Source of the DNA: JANYLB01 sp963837715
GTDB lineage: Bacteria; Actinomycetota; Acidimicrobiia; IMCC26256; JANYLB01
NCBI GenBank assembly: GCA_963837715.1
Contig: CAWIOF010000004.1
Coordinates: 558,001 to 622,000, forward strand
Reading direction: 5' to 3'
DNA: 64,000 nucleotides
Shown here: positions 19,664 through 29,035 of the stretch, in pieces
Position numbering within the stretch: position 1 is the stretch's first letter
How the letters are laid out: every line of letters starts with the position of its first letter
Notes under the pieces: model-generated
The model's database searches: none
The model's input: the letters and a program-made list of their open reading frames with translations, nothing else
Told to the model about the DNA's origin: nothing
Position numbers and translations under genes: made by a program

Positions 19664-20410
19664 GTGACCGATCCCTCAGTGAGTGCGAGCACCCCGCCGA
19701 CCCGAACGGGGAGCTACGGCGTCGACGCGCCCGGGGTCGTCCGCATGTTCTTCATCGGCGGCGGCGCGGCGGCGCTCGTGGCCATGATCGGCCTCTTCGC
19801 CGGATCGCCGTCGACGATCACCTCGGCTGCCATCGGGATCGCGCTCGTCGCGCTGGGCGAGGGCGGCTGGATGCTGTACTCCAGCCGGATCGGGAAGGTC
19901 CGGGAGCGGGTGCGCATCATCGACCGGGCCCAGCTCCGCGACTCCGACACGGTCCTCGACGTCGGCTGCGGCCGCGGTCTGCTCCTCGTCGAAGCGGCCC
20001 GGCGGGTGCCCCACGGGCTCGCGGTGGGGATCGACCTCTGGGAGGAAGAGGACCAGTCGGGGAACAAGCCGCAGGCGACCGCCGCGAATGCGGTCGCCGA
20101 AGGCGTCGAGGACCGGGTCGAGATCAAGACCGGTGACGCGCAGGACCTGCCGTTCGGCGACGCGTTCTTCGATGCGGTGGTGTCGTCGATGACCCTGCAC
20201 AACGTCCGTCTCGCCGACGGACGGGCGCAGGCGGTCCGAGAGATGGTCCGGGTGCTGCGGCCCGGTGGTCGGATCGTCATCGTCGACATGGCCAAGACCG
20301 ACGAGCACGTGGCCACCCTCGAGGAAGCCGGTCTCCTCGACGTCGAACTCGGGCCCCGGGTGTGGAGGATGTTCCCGCCGGTGCGGTACGTCACCGCGGT
20401 CAAGCCGTAG
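19664..20410 (+). CDS. Membrane-anchored SAM-dependent methyltransferase
   Basis: Two adjacent hydrophobic segments (about residues 27-45 and 52-72) are followed by a class I methyltransferase domain: VLDVGCGRGLLLVEA is SAM motif I, GDAQDLPFGDAFFDAVVSSMTLHN is the middle region, and VLRPGGRIVIVDM is late. The 248-residue protein is predicted to sit in the membrane with the enzyme in the cytoplasm. The substrate is unknown; a lipid or quinone is plausible. The start is GTG 19664. Confidence 0.75.
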   Translation: MTDPSVSASTPPTRTGSYGVDAPGVVRMFFIGGGAAALVAMIGLFAGSPSTITSAAIGIALVALGEGGWMLYSSRIGKVRERVRIIDRAQLRDSDTVLDVGCGRGLLLVEAARRVPHGLAVGIDLWEEEDQSGNKPQATAANAVAEGVEDRVEIKTGDAQDLPFGDAFFDAVVSSMTLHNVRLADGRAQAVREMVRVLRPGGRIVIVDMAKTDEHVATLEEAGLLDVELGPRVWRMFPPVRYVTAVKP

Positions 20411-20470
20411 GCGTCGGGCCACCGCCGAACCTCCGCGATCCTGTCCCACCCCGACGGTACGCTGCTCGCC

Positions 20471-21910
20471 ATGAGTCGAACACGCGTTCGGTACCGGTGC
20501 TCGGAGTGCGGCGGCGAGGCCCCCCGGTGGCTGGGGCGGTGTCCGTCGTGCGGCGCCTGGAACAGTCTCGGTGAGGACCACCGACCGGTCAGCCAGGGCG
20601 CCCCGGTCGCCACCGGCGAGCGGCCGGTCCCGATCGCAACGGTGAACCCCGTCGCCGGCATCGGCGTCGCCACCGGGGTCGAGGAGCTCGACCGGGTGCT
20701 CGGCGGAGGGCTGGTCGCGGGGTCGGTCACGCTCATCGGCGGCGAACCCGGGATCGGCAAGAGCACACTCGTGTTGCAGGCGCTCGGGGCGATGGCAGCC
20801 GCCGGTGCCACGGTCCTGCTGGTCGCCGCCGAGGAGTCGGTGCAGCAGGTGCGGTTGCGCGCGTCCCGGCTCGGTGTCCTCCACGACAACCTCCTCGTCG
20901 TCGCGGAGACGTCGCTCCCGGCAGTGCTGGCGCACGTCGACGAGGTCCAGCCGACCGTGGTCGCGGTCGACTCCATCCAGACCGTGCTCGATCCCGAGCT
21001 GAGCGGCGCCGCAGGGTCGGTCGTGCAGGTGCGCGAATGCGCGCAACGGCTCGTGCGGTTCGCGAAGGAACACAACGTGATCACGTTGCTGGTGGGTCAT
21101 GTCACCAAGGAGGGCACGCTCGCGGGCCCGCGGGTGCTCGAGCACATCGTCGACACCGTCCTGTCGTTCGAGGGCGACCGCCACCACGCGTTGCGGTTGC
21201 TCCAGGTCATGAAGCACCGGTTCGGCTCCACCCAGGAGCTGGGCCTGTTCGAGATGTCGGAGCGCGGGTTGCTGGGCGTCCCCGATCCGTCTGCGCTCTT
21301 CCTCACCGACCGTCGGCCCGGCGCGAGCGGCTCGGTCGTCGCGCCGGTGCTCGAAGGCGCCCGGCCGATGCTGGTCGAGCTGCAGTCGCTCGTTGCCGCC
21401 ACGCACAGCCCGATGCCCCGCCGATCTGCCCAGGGTCTCGACAGCAGTCGGTTCGCGCTGCTCCTCGCGGTCCTCGAACGTCGGGCCGAGCTCGAGCTCA
21501 ACGGCCGCGATGTCTACGCGAGCGTGGCCGGAGGGGTCCGGGTGAGCGAGGCGGGTGCCGACCTCGCGATCGCTTTGGCGGTCGCGAGCGCACAGACCGA
21601 CATCCCGGTCCCGCCGACCACGGTGGTGCTCGGCGAACTCGGGTTGGGGGGCGAGGTGCGCCAGGTGCCGCACACCGCCCGCCGCCTCGCCGAAGCCGCC
21701 CGGCTGGGCTTCACCCGTGCCATCGTGCCGCACTCGACTCCCGATGTGCCCGGCGTGCACACCGTGCGAGTGCGCGACGTGCGGGAGGCGCTCGCCGCGG
21801 TGGGGCTGCTCACCATCGATCGGGTCGACGAGGCGGTGCGGGTCGACGAGCATCGTGATCGCGAGCGCCCCGCCCGCCCGGCCGTGGTCGCAGTCGCTTC
21901 CGGGGCCTGA
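20471..21910 (+). CDS. radA: DNA repair protein RadA
   Basis: RecA-like branch-migration ATPase for homologous recombination. The N-terminal C4 zinc ribbon (CSECGGEAPRW and CPSCGAW) is followed by Walker A GGEPGIGKSTL, and the RadA-specific KNRFG motif appears here as KHRFG. A Lon-protease-like C-terminal domain completes the 479-residue protein. ATG 20471 lies 7 nt behind TACGCT, suggesting a leaderless mRNA. disA follows, as in many Gram-positives. Confidence 0.96.
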   Translation: MSRTRVRYRCSECGGEAPRWLGRCPSCGAWNSLGEDHRPVSQGAPVATGERPVPIATVNPVAGIGVATGVEELDRVLGGGLVAGSVTLIGGEPGIGKSTLVLQALGAMAAAGATVLLVAAEESVQQVRLRASRLGVLHDNLLVVAETSLPAVLAHVDEVQPTVVAVDSIQTVLDPELSGAAGSVVQVRECAQRLVRFAKEHNVITLLVGHVTKEGTLAGPRVLEHIVDTVLSFEGDRHHALRLLQVMKHRFGSTQELGLFEMSERGLLGVPDPSALFLTDRRPGASGSVVAPVLEGARPMLVELQSLVAATHSPMPRRSAQGLDSSRFALLLAVLERRAELELNGRDVYASVAGGVRVSEAGADLAIALAVASAQTDIPVPPTTVVLGELGLGGEVRQVPHTARRLAEAARLGFTRAIVPHSTPDVPGVHTVRVRDVREALAAVGLLTIDRVDEAVRVDEHRDRERPARPAVVAVASGA

Positions 21911-22070
21911 CGCGTCCCACGGGGTGGAGGGTCGTCGGAGAAGCTCGGGCGCGTCCTTGGTATCGTGCGCTCCCACACGAAGCTTCGCCGCAGCATCGAC
22001 GTTGCGCGAGCTGCTCACGGACCGTCAGCCAGTGGCCCACCAGCCCGAGACCTCAGGAGGCGATCGCCCG

Positions 22071-23144
22071 GTGCCGCAGCCGTTGCGCTCCGAAGCGATC
22101 CTGGCCGCGATGCGTCTCGTCGCCCCCGGGCGACCGTTGCGGGAGGGTCTCGACCGCATCATCCAGGCGAAGATGGGTGCACTGATCGTGGTGGGCGACG
22201 GACCCGAGGTGCTCGCGCTCTGCTCCGGCGGGTTCCTGCTCGACGCCGAGTTCACACCCCAGCGCCTCTCGGAGCTGGCCAAGATGGACGGTGCGATCAT
22301 CATCACCGCCGACGGCTCGCGCGTCGCCCGCGCCAATGTCCACCTGGTCCCCGACCCCGACATCCCCACCAGCGAGACGGGGACGCGCCACCGAACCGCG
22401 GAACGCGTGTCGCGCCAGATCGACGTCCCGGTGATCACGGTGTCGGAACGGATGTCGGTCGTCGCCGTGTACCGCAACGGGTTGAAGCGGGGCCTCGAAC
22501 CCGTCGCCCGGGTGTTGGCCCGCGCCGAGCAGGCCCTCCAGATCCTCGAGCGCTACAAGTCGCGCCTCGACTCAGTGAGCGGGGCGCTCTCTGCGCTCGA
22601 GATCGAAGACCTGGTCACCGTGCGCGATGTCGCGACGGTGCTCCAGCGCGCCGAGATGGTGCGGCGGATCGCGGAGGAGATCGAGGAGTACGTGATCGAG
22701 CTCGGCGACGACGGTCGTCTCGTGCTGCTCCAGCTCGAGGAGCTCATGGGTGGCGTCGAAGACGACCGTCGACTCGTTGCCCGCGACTACTACGCCGAGG
22801 CGGCGACCTGGGATCTCGACGACGTGCTCGCGCGGCTGGCCGCGCTCGACACCGAAGACCTCCTCGATCTCTCGCAGGTCGCACGGGCGCTGCACCTCCC
22901 GCCCGACATCGGTGTCGACGGTGCTCTGCAGCCGCGAGGGTTCCGGCTGCTGCTCAAGATCCCCCGGCTCCCCGAGATCGTCGCCGACCACGTGGTCGCG
23001 CGCTTCGCCAACCTCCAGAAGATCATGCGGGCCGGCGTGGCCGAGCTCGTCGAGGTCGAGGGGGTCGGCGAAGCCCGCGCCCGTGCGATCAAGGACGGCC
23101 TCTCCCGCCTTGCCGAGACCAGCATCCTCGAGCGTTATGTCTGA
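22071..23144 (+). CDS. disA: Diadenylate cyclase / DNA integrity scanning protein DisA
   Basis: Makes c-di-AMP from two ATP. The DAC domain shows the DGA motif (KMDGAIIITADG) and GTRHRTAERV. A helical linker follows, and a C-terminal helix-hairpin-helix (VEVEGVGEARARAI) binds branched DNA. GTG 22071 is chosen because AGGAGG lies exactly 10 nt upstream; it gives 357 residues, the usual length. The in-frame GTG at 22032 is a weaker option. Confidence 0.96.
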   Translation: MPQPLRSEAILAAMRLVAPGRPLREGLDRIIQAKMGALIVVGDGPEVLALCSGGFLLDAEFTPQRLSELAKMDGAIIITADGSRVARANVHLVPDPDIPTSETGTRHRTAERVSRQIDVPVITVSERMSVVAVYRNGLKRGLEPVARVLARAEQALQILERYKSRLDSVSGALSALEIEDLVTVRDVATVLQRAEMVRRIAEEIEEYVIELGDDGRLVLLQLEELMGGVEDDRRLVARDYYAEAATWDLDDVLARLAALDTEDLLDLSQVARALHLPPDIGVDGALQPRGFRLLLKIPRLPEIVADHVVARFANLQKIMRAGVAELVEVEGVGEARARAIKDGLSRLAETSILERYV

Positions 23145-23148
23145 CTCG

Positions 23149-23228
23149 ATGGTCGAATCCGCTGCGCCGGCTCGATCGCTCACCCGAGAGGCGTCTTCTG
23201 TGAGTGTCCGCCGGCTCCGCTCCTTCTC
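23149..23228. repeat. Dispersed repeat, divergent copy of the 86-bp unit
   Basis: Starts ATGGTCGAATCCGCTGCGCC and ends CCGCCGGCTCCGCTCCTTCTC, like the two tandem copies at 63551-63722. The middle part differs. It lies just after the disA stop, and the next gene starts at an ATG within a GTCCTGATGG sequence also found at the unit junction. Confidence 0.7.
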
Positions 23229-23249
23229 CTGCTTGCTGGTCGGGTCCTG

Positions 23250-23990
23250 ATGGCTGCGTTGGTGGAAGGGCCGATCGTCGACGTGGAGGTCGAGCGCATC
23301 ACGTTGATCGGCGACGACGGCGCCGAGGTCCCCGCGATCCATGCCCGCCCGGAGGGTCTGCCCCGTGCCGGCCTGGTCGTGCACCCCGACGTCGGTGGGA
23401 TCCGCCCGTTGTTCGACGACATCTGCCGCCGACTCGCCACGCACGGCTTCGCGGTGTTGTGCCCGGAGCCCTTCGCCCGGCTCCATGCCGCCGGCGCCGA
23501 TCTCTCCGACATCGGGGCGCGGATGGGCCACGTCAAGGGTCTCGATGATGCCGTGCAGCTCGGCGATCTCACGCGGGCGGCCGACCGACTCGTGGTCGAC
23601 GACGACGTGTCGGAGGTGTCGGTCCTCGGCTTCTGCATGGGCGGCATGTACGCGCTGAAGGCGGCGGCCACCGACCGCTTCGACCGTGCGGTGGCGTTCT
23701 ACGGCATGGTGCGGGTCCCCGAGAACTGGCAGAGCCCCGGCCAGAACGACCCGCTGGCCACCGCGGCCGAAACGTGCCCGACCCTCGCGATCTTCGCCGA
23801 GCAGGACTCGTTCGTGCCGCTGGACGACGTCGAAGCGCTCCGTGGCGTGTGGACCGACCGCGCCGACTGCGAGATCGTCGTCTACCCGGGCGCCGAGCAC
23901 GGGTTCGTCCACGATCCCGATCGCCCGATCCATCGCGCCGACGACGCGGCCGACGCCTGGAACCGGACCCTGGAGTTCCTCGGCGGGTGA
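23250..23990 (+). CDS. Dienelactone hydrolase family protein
   Basis: Alpha/beta hydrolase of 246 residues with the dienelactone-hydrolase order: VVHPDVGGIRPLFDDICRRLA, nucleophile elbow GFCMGG with cysteine in place of serine (normal for this family), AEQDSFVP for the acidic residue, and YPGAEHGFVHD with the catalytic histidine. The ATG start is at 23250, immediately after a dispersed repeat. Substrate unknown. It converges on the Crp-type regulator downstream. Confidence 0.85.
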   Translation: MAALVEGPIVDVEVERITLIGDDGAEVPAIHARPEGLPRAGLVVHPDVGGIRPLFDDICRRLATHGFAVLCPEPFARLHAAGADLSDIGARMGHVKGLDDAVQLGDLTRAADRLVVDDDVSEVSVLGFCMGGMYALKAAATDRFDRAVAFYGMVRVPENWQSPGQNDPLATAAETCPTLAIFAEQDSFVPLDDVEALRGVWTDRADCEIVVYPGAEHGFVHDPDRPIHRADDAADAWNRTLEFLGG

Positions 23991-23996
23991 GCGGCG

Positions 23997-24662
23997 CTAC
24001 GGGTTCGCCCGGAGGGTGAGCTCTTCGCGTTCGAGGATTCGGTAGCGGCCGCGGCCGGTCGCCTCCACCCACCCGAGCTTCACGAACAGCGCGAGGGCCT
24101 TGTTCACGCGCTCACGTGACGCGCCGACGAGACCGGCGAGGTCTTCCTGGGTCATGGGGAGCTCGACTTCGTCTTCTTCGCCTGCGAGCTCGAGGAGTCG
24201 CTTCGCAGTGCGGGCGGGTACGTCGAGGAAGACTGCGTCGGCGAGCGCTTCGTCGGTGGCGCGCAACCGGAGCGCGAGGAGCCGCACGACGATCCACAAC
24301 AGGTCGGGTTGCTCGCGCAGCACCTCTCGCACGTGCTCGAACCCGAGCGACACCACCGTGGCGGGCGTGAGGGCCCGCGCGTCGGCGGAGCGGGGTCCGT
24401 CGTCGAACAGGCCCAGCTCGCCGAACAGGCCGCCGGCCTCCATCACGGCCACCAGCGACTCGCGTCCGTCGGTCGACTTGGTGGCGATGGCGATGTTGCC
24501 CTCGACGACCACGAAGAGCTCGGTCGACGGGTCGCTCTGCGCGAACAGGAGATCACCGCGTTCCAGCGTCCGGGTCTCGGTGCGGGCGGTGAGTCGATCG
24601 ATCACGTCGGTCGGCAGGTTCGCGAACAGCTCGGTCGTGTCGAGGAGCCGTCGCGCGGGCAT
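23997..24662 (-). CDS. Crp/Fnr family transcriptional regulator
   Basis: The N-terminal cyclic-nucleotide-binding fold (GDLLFAQSDPSTELFVVVEGN and GGLFGELGLFDDGPRSADARA, the phosphate-binding cassette) is joined to a winged helix (MTQEDLAGLVGASRERVNKAL). The 221-residue length and the RSADARA cassette resemble actinobacterial cAMP receptor proteins. No Fnr-type cysteine cluster is visible. Targets are unknown. Confidence 0.9.
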   Translation of the reverse strand: MPARRLLDTTELFANLPTDVIDRLTARTETRTLERGDLLFAQSDPSTELFVVVEGNIAIATKSTDGRESLVAVMEAGGLFGELGLFDDGPRSADARALTPATVVSLGFEHVREVLREQPDLLWIVVRLLALRLRATDEALADAVFLDVPARTAKRLLELAGEEDEVELPMTQEDLAGLVGASRERVNKALALFVKLGWVEATGRGRYRILEREELTLRANP

Positions 24663-24814
24663 CCGGCGAGCCTACCGTCGAAGCCGGCAGTCGGTTCGGG
24701 CGGATTCCTGTGGCCCCGGAATGGCTGGTAAACTTGCACCCTCTCCCGATCGGTCGATCAACCCCCAGTCCCACGCCGGCTCGTCCCCGGCGGTGCGGCG
24801 CAGCGAGGAGCTTC

Positions 24815-25297
24815 ATGTCCTTCGACGTCGGCGACAAGGTCGTCTACCCCCACCACGGTGCTGCCACCATCGAGAAGCGCGAGAAGAAGGACGTGTTCGG
24901 CGAGAAGCGCGACTACCTCGTGCTGCGTCTCGCCTACGGCGACCTCACCCTCATGGTCCCCGCCGACAACGCCGAGGAGATCGGCCTCCGCGACGTCATC
25001 AACGACGAAGAGGTCGAAGAGGTCTTCGCGGTGCTGCGCAAGAAGGAAGCCCGGATGCCGACCAACTGGTCGCGCCGATTCAAGAACCACGTCGAGAAGC
25101 TCAAGAGCGGCGACATCTACCAGGTGGCCGAGGTCGTCCGGAACCTGACCATCCGCGAGAAGGACAAGGGCCTTTCCGCAGGTGAGAAGCGCATGCTGAG
25201 CAAGGCCCGCCAGATCCTCGTGTCGGAGTTGACCTTCGCGATCGGGGTCGACGAGGAAGCCGCCGAGGCCAAGCTCGACGAGGTCCTCGAGAAGTAG
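24815..25297 (+). CDS. carD: CarD family transcriptional regulator
   Basis: Binds the RNA polymerase beta subunit and stabilises open complexes at rRNA and other promoters. The start MSFDVGDKVVYPHHG and the C-terminal helical domain (LSAGEKRMLSKARQILVSEL) are typical. ATG 24815 follows GAGGAG and gives 160 residues. A possible extended -10 (TGGTAAACT, about 24726-24734) lies upstream with a leader of about 75 nt. It heads the conserved order carD-(PIN)-ispD-ispF-cysS-rlmB. Confidence 0.96.
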   Translation: MSFDVGDKVVYPHHGAATIEKREKKDVFGEKRDYLVLRLAYGDLTLMVPADNAEEIGLRDVINDEEVEEVFAVLRKKEARMPTNWSRRFKNHVEKLKSGDIYQVAEVVRNLTIREKDKGLSAGEKRMLSKARQILVSELTFAIGVDEEAAEAKLDEVLEK

Positions 25298-25389
25298 GCC
25301 GTCCTCGGGCGGGTCGTCGGCCCCCCGGTCAAGCCCCCTGCTCAAGCGTCGACCCTTCCGGGCCGATCAATTCGGGTGAAGGGGGCCAA

Positions 25390-26514
25390 ATGTTCGTCGA
25401 AGTCGTTCGCCTGTTCCTCGTCGTGCTGTTCACCGCGGCCGGCTTCTGGATCGGTCGCGACCTGGCGCCCGACGCTGCCACCATCGACGGCATCGCCGGG
25501 ATGCTCGGTTGCCTCGTCGGCTACGTGCTCGGCGGGTTCCTCGGTCGGTCGCTCGCACACGTGGTCGGTGTCGTCGAACGCCGCATCGACCGGCTCCCGC
25601 CCGCCGCGGTGCTCGCCGGCCTCCTCGGCGGCGCTGCCGGCGCGGTGATGGGCGCGACCCTCGCGGCGCCGGTGCTCCTCCTCGTCGACCCCCGCCTCGC
25701 GGTCCCGCTCGGTGGTCTCATCGTGTGGACCACCGCCTACACGGGTTTCCGCATCGCCGTGCACCAGAGCGAGGCGCTTTTCGCCGCGCTCGGACTCTCC
25801 ACCCGTCCACTGGTGCGCGCCACGCCCTATGCCGAGAGCGACGGGTTCCTCATCGACACGTCGGCGATCATGGACGGCCAGCTCCTGGCCCTCACCCGTT
25901 CCGGGATCTTCCGCGCCGACTTCCTCGTGCCGCGGTTCGTGCTCGACGAGCTCCAGGGCTTCAGTGATGCGCGCGACGATCCTCGCGCCCGCCGCGCCCA
26001 ACGGGGACTGGAAGCACTCGACGCGTTGCGGCGTGAGTCGATCGGTCGCGTGCTGGTGCTCGACGACGAGGTCCCGGAGGTGCGTGAAGTCGACGCGAAG
26101 CTCATCGCACTCGCGCGGCGGTTGCAGGTCCGGCTCCTGACCACCGACGCCAACCTCGCCCGGAACGCCGAGGTGCAGGGGGTCCCGACGGTGAACCTGC
26201 GCCGGTTGGCCGCCGATCTCGCTCCCCAGATCGTCGCCGGCCAGCCGCTGCGGGTCGCGTTGGTCAAGACGGGCCAGCAGCCGGGCCAGGGCGTCGGCTA
26301 CCTCGACGACGGCTCGATGGTCGTGGTGAACGAGGGGACGGCGCTCGTCGGTGCCGGCGACCACGACTTCGTGGCGACCTCCATCGTGCCGACCGCGGCC
26401 GGCCGCATCGTGTTCGCCCGCACCCACTGCGCCGATGCAGAAGCCCGCGACGTGGCCGATGCGGAAGCGGTCCCGCCGGAGACCGCCGACCCGGCCGAGA
26501 CGCGCCAGTATTGA
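25390..26514 (+). CDS. PIN and TRAM domain membrane protein (YacL-like)
   Basis: Four N-terminal transmembrane segments within the first 125 residues are followed by a PIN nuclease domain: LIDTSAIMDGQ carries the first acidic residues, FVLDELQGF the next, and LLTTDANLARNAEV the last. A C-terminal TRAM-type RNA-binding domain includes GQGVGYLDDGSMVVVNEG. The 374-residue layout matches Bacillus YacL and its actinobacterial relatives. Probably a membrane-tethered RNase; the target is unknown. Confidence 0.85.
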   Translation: MFVEVVRLFLVVLFTAAGFWIGRDLAPDAATIDGIAGMLGCLVGYVLGGFLGRSLAHVVGVVERRIDRLPPAAVLAGLLGGAAGAVMGATLAAPVLLLVDPRLAVPLGGLIVWTTAYTGFRIAVHQSEALFAALGLSTRPLVRATPYAESDGFLIDTSAIMDGQLLALTRSGIFRADFLVPRFVLDELQGFSDARDDPRARRAQRGLEALDALRRESIGRVLVLDDEVPEVREVDAKLIALARRLQVRLLTTDANLARNAEVQGVPTVNLRRLAADLAPQIVAGQPLRVALVKTGQQPGQGVGYLDDGSMVVVNEGTALVGAGDHDFVATSIVPTAAGRIVFARTHCADAEARDVADAEAVPPETADPAETRQY

Positions 26515-26518
26515 CCGT

Positions 26519-27160
26519 GTGACGGTCTGGGCCATCGTGGTCGCGGCAGGTGGTGGCACCCGCTTCGGCGGCGCGAAGCAGTTCGAACAACTCGGTGACG
26601 CCCGTGTCGTCGACCACGCGGTCGCCGCGGCCGCCCGGTCGTGCGACGGCGTGGTGGTCGTCGTGCCCCGGGATCGCGAGTGGGACGGCGTGGCCGTGAG
26701 CGCATCCGTGCGCGGTGGCACGACGAGATCGGCATCGGTGCGGGCGGGACTCGACGCAGTTCCGGCGTCGGCCGACATCGTCGTCGTGCACGACGCCGCC
26801 CGTCCGCTCGCGAGCCCCGATCTCTTCTCGGCTGTGATCGTCGCCGTGCGCAACGGCGCCGACGGGGCGGTTCCGGGTGTGGAGGTCGCCGACACCCTCA
26901 AGCAACTCGACGGGGCGCGGATCGTGGCCACCGTCCCGCGCGACGGGCTGGTCGCGGTGCAGACCCCCCAGGCCTTCCGCGCCGCGCGCCTGCGGGCCGC
27001 CCATCGCGACAACCCCGATGCGACCGACGACGCGGCGCTCGTGGAGGCCGCCGGTGGGGAGGTCGTCGTCGTTCCCGGCGAGGTCGGCAACCGCAAGATC
27101 ACCACCCCGCAGGATCTGGATCTCGCCGCGGTGCTCCTGACGACCAAGATGGCCCGATGA
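26519..27160 (+). CDS. ispD: 2-C-methyl-D-erythritol 4-phosphate cytidylyltransferase
   Basis: Third step of the non-mevalonate isoprenoid pathway. The CTP-binding start is AIVVAAGGGTRFGGAKQF, and later segments VVVHDAARPL and VAVQTPQAF are family signatures. GTG 26519 gives 213 residues and lies 4 nt after the previous stop. ispF follows 22 nt later. Confidence 0.95.
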   Translation: MTVWAIVVAAGGGTRFGGAKQFEQLGDARVVDHAVAAAARSCDGVVVVVPRDREWDGVAVSASVRGGTTRSASVRAGLDAVPASADIVVVHDAARPLASPDLFSAVIVAVRNGADGAVPGVEVADTLKQLDGARIVATVPRDGLVAVQTPQAFRAARLRAAHRDNPDATDDAALVEAAGGEVVVVPGEVGNRKITTPQDLDLAAVLLTTKMAR

Positions 27161-27182
27161 GGCGCTGGATCACGAAGGTCGG

Positions 27183-27647
27183 ATGATGAGGATCGGACTG
27201 GGGTTCGACGTCCACCCGTTCGGGGGCGACGGGCCACTCGTGCTCGCCGGCGTGGAGATCGAGGGTCTCGGGCTGCGAGGCCACTCCGATGCGGATGCCG
27301 TGGCCCACGCCGTCGCCGACGCGCTGCTGGGGGCCGCGGGCCTCCCCGATCTCGGCACCCTCTTCCCGGCGTCCGACGAGCAGTACCGGGGTGCATCGTC
27401 GATGGCGCTGCTCGCCGACGTGGTCGGGCGGGTACGGGCCGCGGGCTGGCAGACCGGCAACGTCGACGTGGTGATCGCGGCCGAAGCACCCCGACTGGGT
27501 CCCCACGTCGGGGCGATGGCCGCCGCGCTCACCGCGGCGCTCGGAGGTCCGGCTTCGGTCAAGGCCAAACGCGGCGAGGGACTCGGAGCGATCGGCCGCG
27601 CCGAAGGCATCGCCGCTTGGGCCGTCGCCTTACTCGAACCGGTCTGA
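27183..27647 (+). CDS. ispF: 2-C-methyl-D-erythritol 2,4-cyclodiphosphate synthase
   Basis: Cyclises CDP-methylerythritol 2-phosphate. The zinc site lies in GLGFDVHPF and GHSDADAVAHAVADALLGAAG, and TLFPASDEQ is also typical. The 154-residue length is standard. It is translated right after ispD, and together they supply isoprenoid precursors such as those used by the polyprenyl synthase at 15 kb. Confidence 0.96.
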   Translation: MMRIGLGFDVHPFGGDGPLVLAGVEIEGLGLRGHSDADAVAHAVADALLGAAGLPDLGTLFPASDEQYRGASSMALLADVVGRVRAAGWQTGNVDVVIAAEAPRLGPHVGAMAAALTAALGGPASVKAKRGEGLGAIGRAEGIAAWAVALLEPV

Positions 27648-27673
27648 AGCAGGTCCTGACCTACGCTCGGCCC

Positions 27674-29035
27674 GTGCTCACGGTTCACGACACTCTCTCC
27701 GGACGCGACGTCGCGTTCGAGCCCCGGACTCCCGGCCACGTGTCGTTCTACGTCTGCGGGCCGACGGTGTACGACGTCGCCCACCTCGGCCACGGTCGCA
27801 CCGGGGTGGTGTTCGACACGATGCGCCGGTACTTCGAGTGGTCCGGCCACGAGGTGACGTTCGTGAGCAACGTGACCGACGTCGACGACCGCATCATCGC
27901 CAAGGCCGCGGCTGAAGGGACCACCGAGCCCGAGATCGCGGCCCGGTACAGCGCGTCGTACTGGGCCGATCTCGAGCGCCTCGGATGCCGTGGGCCCGAC
28001 GAGATCCCACACGCGACCGAGTTCATCGACCGGATGTTGGCCCTCATCGCGGAGCTCGTCGACTCGGGTCATGCGTACGTGATCGAGGGTGAAGGTGTCT
28101 ACTTCGCGGTCGAGAACTACCCCGGCTACGGCGAGCTCTCGCACCGTCGGGTCGACGACCTCCTCGAGGGCGCAGGCGCACGGGTCGAGGTCGACGAGCA
28201 GAAGCGCAGCCCGATCGACTTCGCGTTGTGGAAGGCGGCCAAGCCCGGCGAACCGACCTGGGAGTCACCGTGGGGACCGGGCCGGCCGGGCTGGCACATC
28301 GAGTGCTCGGCAATGTCGCTCGAGATCCTCGGCGCCGGCTTCGACCTCCACGGCGGTGGCGACGACCTGGTCTTCCCACACCACGAGAATGAACGCGCGC
28401 AGGCCGAGGCCGCCGGCCACCCGTTCGCGCGGTACTGGGTGCACAGCGGGATGGTCACCGTCGGCGGCGACAAGATGTCGAAGTCGCTGAAGAACTTCAC
28501 GACCCTCGGCGAGGCGCTCGACGCCCACGATCCGCGCGCGTTCCGACTCGCGGTGTTGCAGACCCACTACCGGTCGCAGCAGGAGCTCGGCCCCGAGGTG
28601 CTCGCCGAGGCCGAGCAGGCGCTCAGTCGGCTCGACGCGCTCGTCCGCAAAGCTGCCCGTGAGGGTGTCGGGCCGAACACCTCCGACCCGGAGACGATCG
28701 CTGCGTTTCGCGCCGCGATGGATGCCGACTTCGGAACGCCTGCGGCCGTCGGGGTGATCTTCGACGCGGTGCGCAACGCGAACACCGCGATCGACGGGCG
28801 CGATCTCAAGCGGGCCGAGGCCCTCGTGGCCGCGGTGCGCGAGCTCACCGACGTCGTCGGCCTGGAACTCCGCACCTCCGAAGACGCCGACGACGAGATC
28901 GACACGCTGATCGCCCGACGGGTCGCGGCCCGCAAGGGCGGCGAGTACGCGGAAGCCGATCGGATCCGCGACGAGCTCGCGGCGCGTGGGATCACCCTCG
29001 AAGACGGACCCGACGGCACGACCTGGCACCGGTGA
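27674..29035 (+). CDS. cysS: Cysteinyl-tRNA synthetase
   Basis: Charges tRNA-Cys. The zinc-binding VCGPTVYD is followed by the HIGH-equivalent HLGHGRT; HIECSAM and HHENERAQ carry other zinc ligands, and KMSKSLKN is the second class I signature. GTG 27674 lies 6 nt behind TACGCT and gives 453 residues. The presence of C-terminal KSGAEYAEADxIR-like helices argues against the shorter MshC paralogue. The stop overlaps the rlmB start. Confidence 0.95.
   Translation: MLTVHDTLSGRDVAFEPRTPGHVSFYVCGPTVYDVAHLGHGRTGVVFDTMRRYFEWSGHEVTFVSNVTDVDDRIIAKAAAEGTTEPEIAARYSASYWADLERLGCRGPDEIPHATEFIDRMLALIAELVDSGHAYVIEGEGVYFAVENYPGYGELSHRRVDDLLEGAGARVEVDEQKRSPIDFALWKAAKPGEPTWESPWGPGRPGWHIECSAMSLEILGAGFDLHGGGDDLVFPHHENERAQAEAAGHPFARYWVHSGMVTVGGDKMSKSLKNFTTLGEALDAHDPRAFRLAVLQTHYRSQQELGPEVLAEAEQALSRLDALVRKAAREGVGPNTSDPETIAAFRAAMDADFGTPAAVGVIFDAVRNANTAIDGRDLKRAEALVAAVRELTDVVGLELRTSEDADDEIDTLIARRVAARKGGEYAEADRIRDELAARGITLEDGPDGTTWHR

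Noticed and set aside
23637..23654. Cysteine nucleophile in the dienelactone hydrolase as an oddity
   Set aside because: Cys in GxCxG is normal for this family.
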